NCBI GenBank assembly: GCA_032622095.1
Contig: CP136064.1
Location: forward strand, 196,323,948-196,387,947
Reading direction: 5' to 3'
Length of the DNA stretch: 64,000 nt
Origin: Siphonodentalium dalli
Lineage: Eukaryota; Mollusca; Scaphopoda; Gadilida; Siphonodentaliidae
Made by a program: the position numbers and the translations under genes. Below are positions 62,430-64,000 of the stretch, in pieces (the stretch's first letter is position 1; every line of letters starts with the position of its first letter). The notes under the pieces are model-generated. The model made no database searches and was not told where the DNA came from. It saw nothing but the letters and a program-made list of their open reading frames with translations.

Positions 62430-62590
62430 GGGTAATGATCTGTCTGTTCATGATTTTTCTCCCAGACCACTAGACCGATATCAACTAAATTTGGTGGGGT
62501 GTCAGTGTACCCTGGCGGGAGTTATAACATGGTTAGTTTTTCAAAATTTCAAATTAAAATTTAATTTTCATAAAAATAAAAATTGAATGC
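62430..62590 (-). repeat. Inverted copy of the CACCAAATTTGGT-type tail
   Basis: CCAGACCACTAGACCGATAT, CAACTAAATTTGGTGGGGTG and TACCCTGGCGGGAGTTATAA correspond, reverse-complemented, to the tails at 30010-30090 and 42715-42795. Confidence 0.6.
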
Positions 62591-62619
62591 TTTTTTTTGG
62601 TGTTAAATTCATCGATTTT

Positions 62620-62985
62620 TTGGCTCCATATGACCCAGTCACCTCATTTGAACAAATCTGAACCCCAGTCATCCAAAGACCCTTCATACCAAATATGAAT
62701 CCATTTGGCCCAAAGGCACTCGAGAAGTTGTTTTAAGAATTACTATGGAGGGAAAGAGTTATGGCCCTGGCTTCGAAACTATTTCACCCAGTCACCTCAT
62801 TTAAACTGATCTGAATTTGAGTCAACTAGGGAACATCCACACCAGATATGAACCCATTCAGTCTTATAGTTCCGGAGAAGAAGACGTTTAAAGAATTGTT
62901 GATGGATGGATGGATGGACAGACGATGGACAAGGAGTGATGATTATAGCTCCACCAGAGATTTCATCTCAGGTGGGCTAAAAACT
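62620..62985 (+). repeat. 3' end of an interspersed repeat
   Basis: Two ~150-base subunits start at ATGACCCAGTCACCTCATTT and TTCACCCAGTCACCTCATTT (62630, 62787). They are followed by (GGAT)n with GACAGACGATGGAC, then GATTATAGCTCCACC facing CAGGTGGGCTAAAAA. The simple repeat plus ATAGCTC...AGGTGGGCT end is typical of retroelement 3' ends in marine invertebrates. Confidence 0.6.
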
Positions 62986-63109
62986 GGAGAAAACTGAAGG
63001 GCTTTTTCGTGTTTTAGTAATTTCCTCACTAGATTAAACACAAACAATTATCAATATGTGTATCTAGGATTAAGAAGAAGATTATATTCTCAAACAAAAT
63101 ATGTGTTCC

Positions 63110-63705
63110 ATTGTATGAACAGCAAAATTTGCCTCTGACACTTGTGTGATGAAATGAATATTTGAGGTCATGTAACTCAATAATTTGATATCCATATGCC
63201 ATGTTTTTTTGGTATCCTTTTAAAGTATACTAACTTGAACAAATTGTAAAGATATTAACAGAACATTGTTCAAGAAAATCAATTATGGCCCTTTGAATAA
63301 ATAGTCTTAACTTGGTTCCAAAAATGCAATTTTAAGGCATTTTTGTCCATTCTAAAAGGTTTTGGGGCATAATAGAAAAAAAAATAATGGGTGTTTTAAT
63401 GTGTAAAATTATTTGAACTTTCCTCCCAACACTTTAGTGTTGAAAAATTAGCGTTACATTGATTATGTCATCGTACCACAATAGCATTTTCGGGAAAGAG
63501 GCTGGACTAAGAGTTCATAGGCCAATATTTTAATTTTCTTCACCAATTGATGTATTTGGAAATTCCTTCACAATTTGTTCAATCTAGTATTCTTAAAAGG
63601 TTTTGAGACAAGTAGAGCATATGGATATTAATTTATTGAGTTACATGACCTGAAATATGGCATTTTATCACGCGAGTTCTTTGTCAGAGGCAAATTTGGT
63701 TAAGT
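63110..63705. mobile_element. ~600-bp foldback element
   Basis: AATTTGCCTCTGACA and GTCATGTAACTCAATAA followed by ATCCATATGC (63127-63200) face their reverse complements at 63617-63697. An inner pair (CTAAAAGGTTTTG at 63352; CTTAAAAGGTTTTGAGACAAG at 63592) lies inside. No frame. Confidence 0.7.
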
Positions 63706-64000
63706 CCAGGCTTCTCAACTGTACCAGTATGGTACGGTTGGTACCGGAATTGTCGGTATTTGATCAATTTTCACAGTACTGGTACTGAGTGTTGAATTTT
63801 TCCGATTTTTGCTTATATTTAGTATGTTGTTTATAGACGGTTTATGTGCCTATTCCAGCGAAAAAGAATTCTGTTGCAATTAGTTCTGGGTAAAACCATA
63901 AATTCTCTTGACTAGGAAGGGTTTAATGGCACATAATCAAACTTATATTAAAATAACAAATTTACTTCTAACATGGTTTTAAAGAGAGCTGTCTCAATGA
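63706..64000. other. End of window; possible hAT-like terminus
   Basis: CCAGGCTTCTCAACTGTACC at 63709 resembles a hAT-type end, followed by GGTACGG/GGTACCGG words. Only one end is in view. Confidence 0.25.

Overview
This window is animal nuclear DNA: AT-rich, gene-poor and densely packed with interspersed and tandem repeats. There are no operons, no ribosome-binding-site-led genes and no rRNA operon. The one coding segment I recognise with confidence is the terminal exon of a ZIP9 (SLC39A9) zinc transporter on the minus strand at 56915-57160. A tRNA-headed SINE ending in a TGAT-type tail, a 5S-rRNA-headed SINE, CR1/L2-like LINE debris, Harbinger, hAT, TTAA-type and TA-type DNA elements and a Helentron-like 3' end together suggest a marine invertebrate. 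I favour a lophotrochozoan, most likely a mollusc. That assignment is inference.

Layout. 0-2.4 kb: a 22-bp minisatellite, then a decayed PIF/Harbinger element with divergent MADF/BESS-like and transposase ORFs, the transposase broken by one in-frame stop. 2.7-8.2 kb: a higher-order satellite-like array of two related ~440-bp modules (A, B) plus a tail segment (T), starting as a ~2-kb palindrome and continuing as direct A-B-T repeats. 8.2-16.7 kb: nested repeats, namely an inverted pair of a ~0.75-kb repeat enclosing a 165-bp tandem, a degenerate minisatellite, a TIR element with 30-bp subterminal iterations, a (TGTC)n tract, a ~140-bp degenerate satellite and a Helentron-like end. 17-21 kb: two decayed C2H2 zinc-finger remnants (minus strand), a 128-bp tandem repeat and copies of a repeat containing the words AAGATGGC. 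24 kb: a candidate terminal coding exon. 26.2-27.9 kb: a ~520-bp GC-richer tandem array. 28-56 kb: many short non-autonomous DNA elements, a candidate two-exon membrane-protein gene at 31.5-33.6 kb with a LINE fragment in its intron, a 5S-derived SINE at 43.9 kb and a SINE inserted into one half of a duplication at 50.7-51.1 kb. 56.9-64 kb: the ZIP9 exon and probably intronic sequence upstream of it, containing an inverted repeat pair ~3.6 kb apart, a tRNA-like remnant and more foldback elements.

The cellular genes do not form a visible functional unit. Most of the window is the product of transposition, foldback-element amplification and tandem duplication. The most unusual structures are the 2.7-8.2 kb palindromic higher-order array, the double-hairpin element family (33.8, 35.5, 41.1 and 55.0 kb), the TTAAAGG-ended element families, and the 5S-headed SINE.
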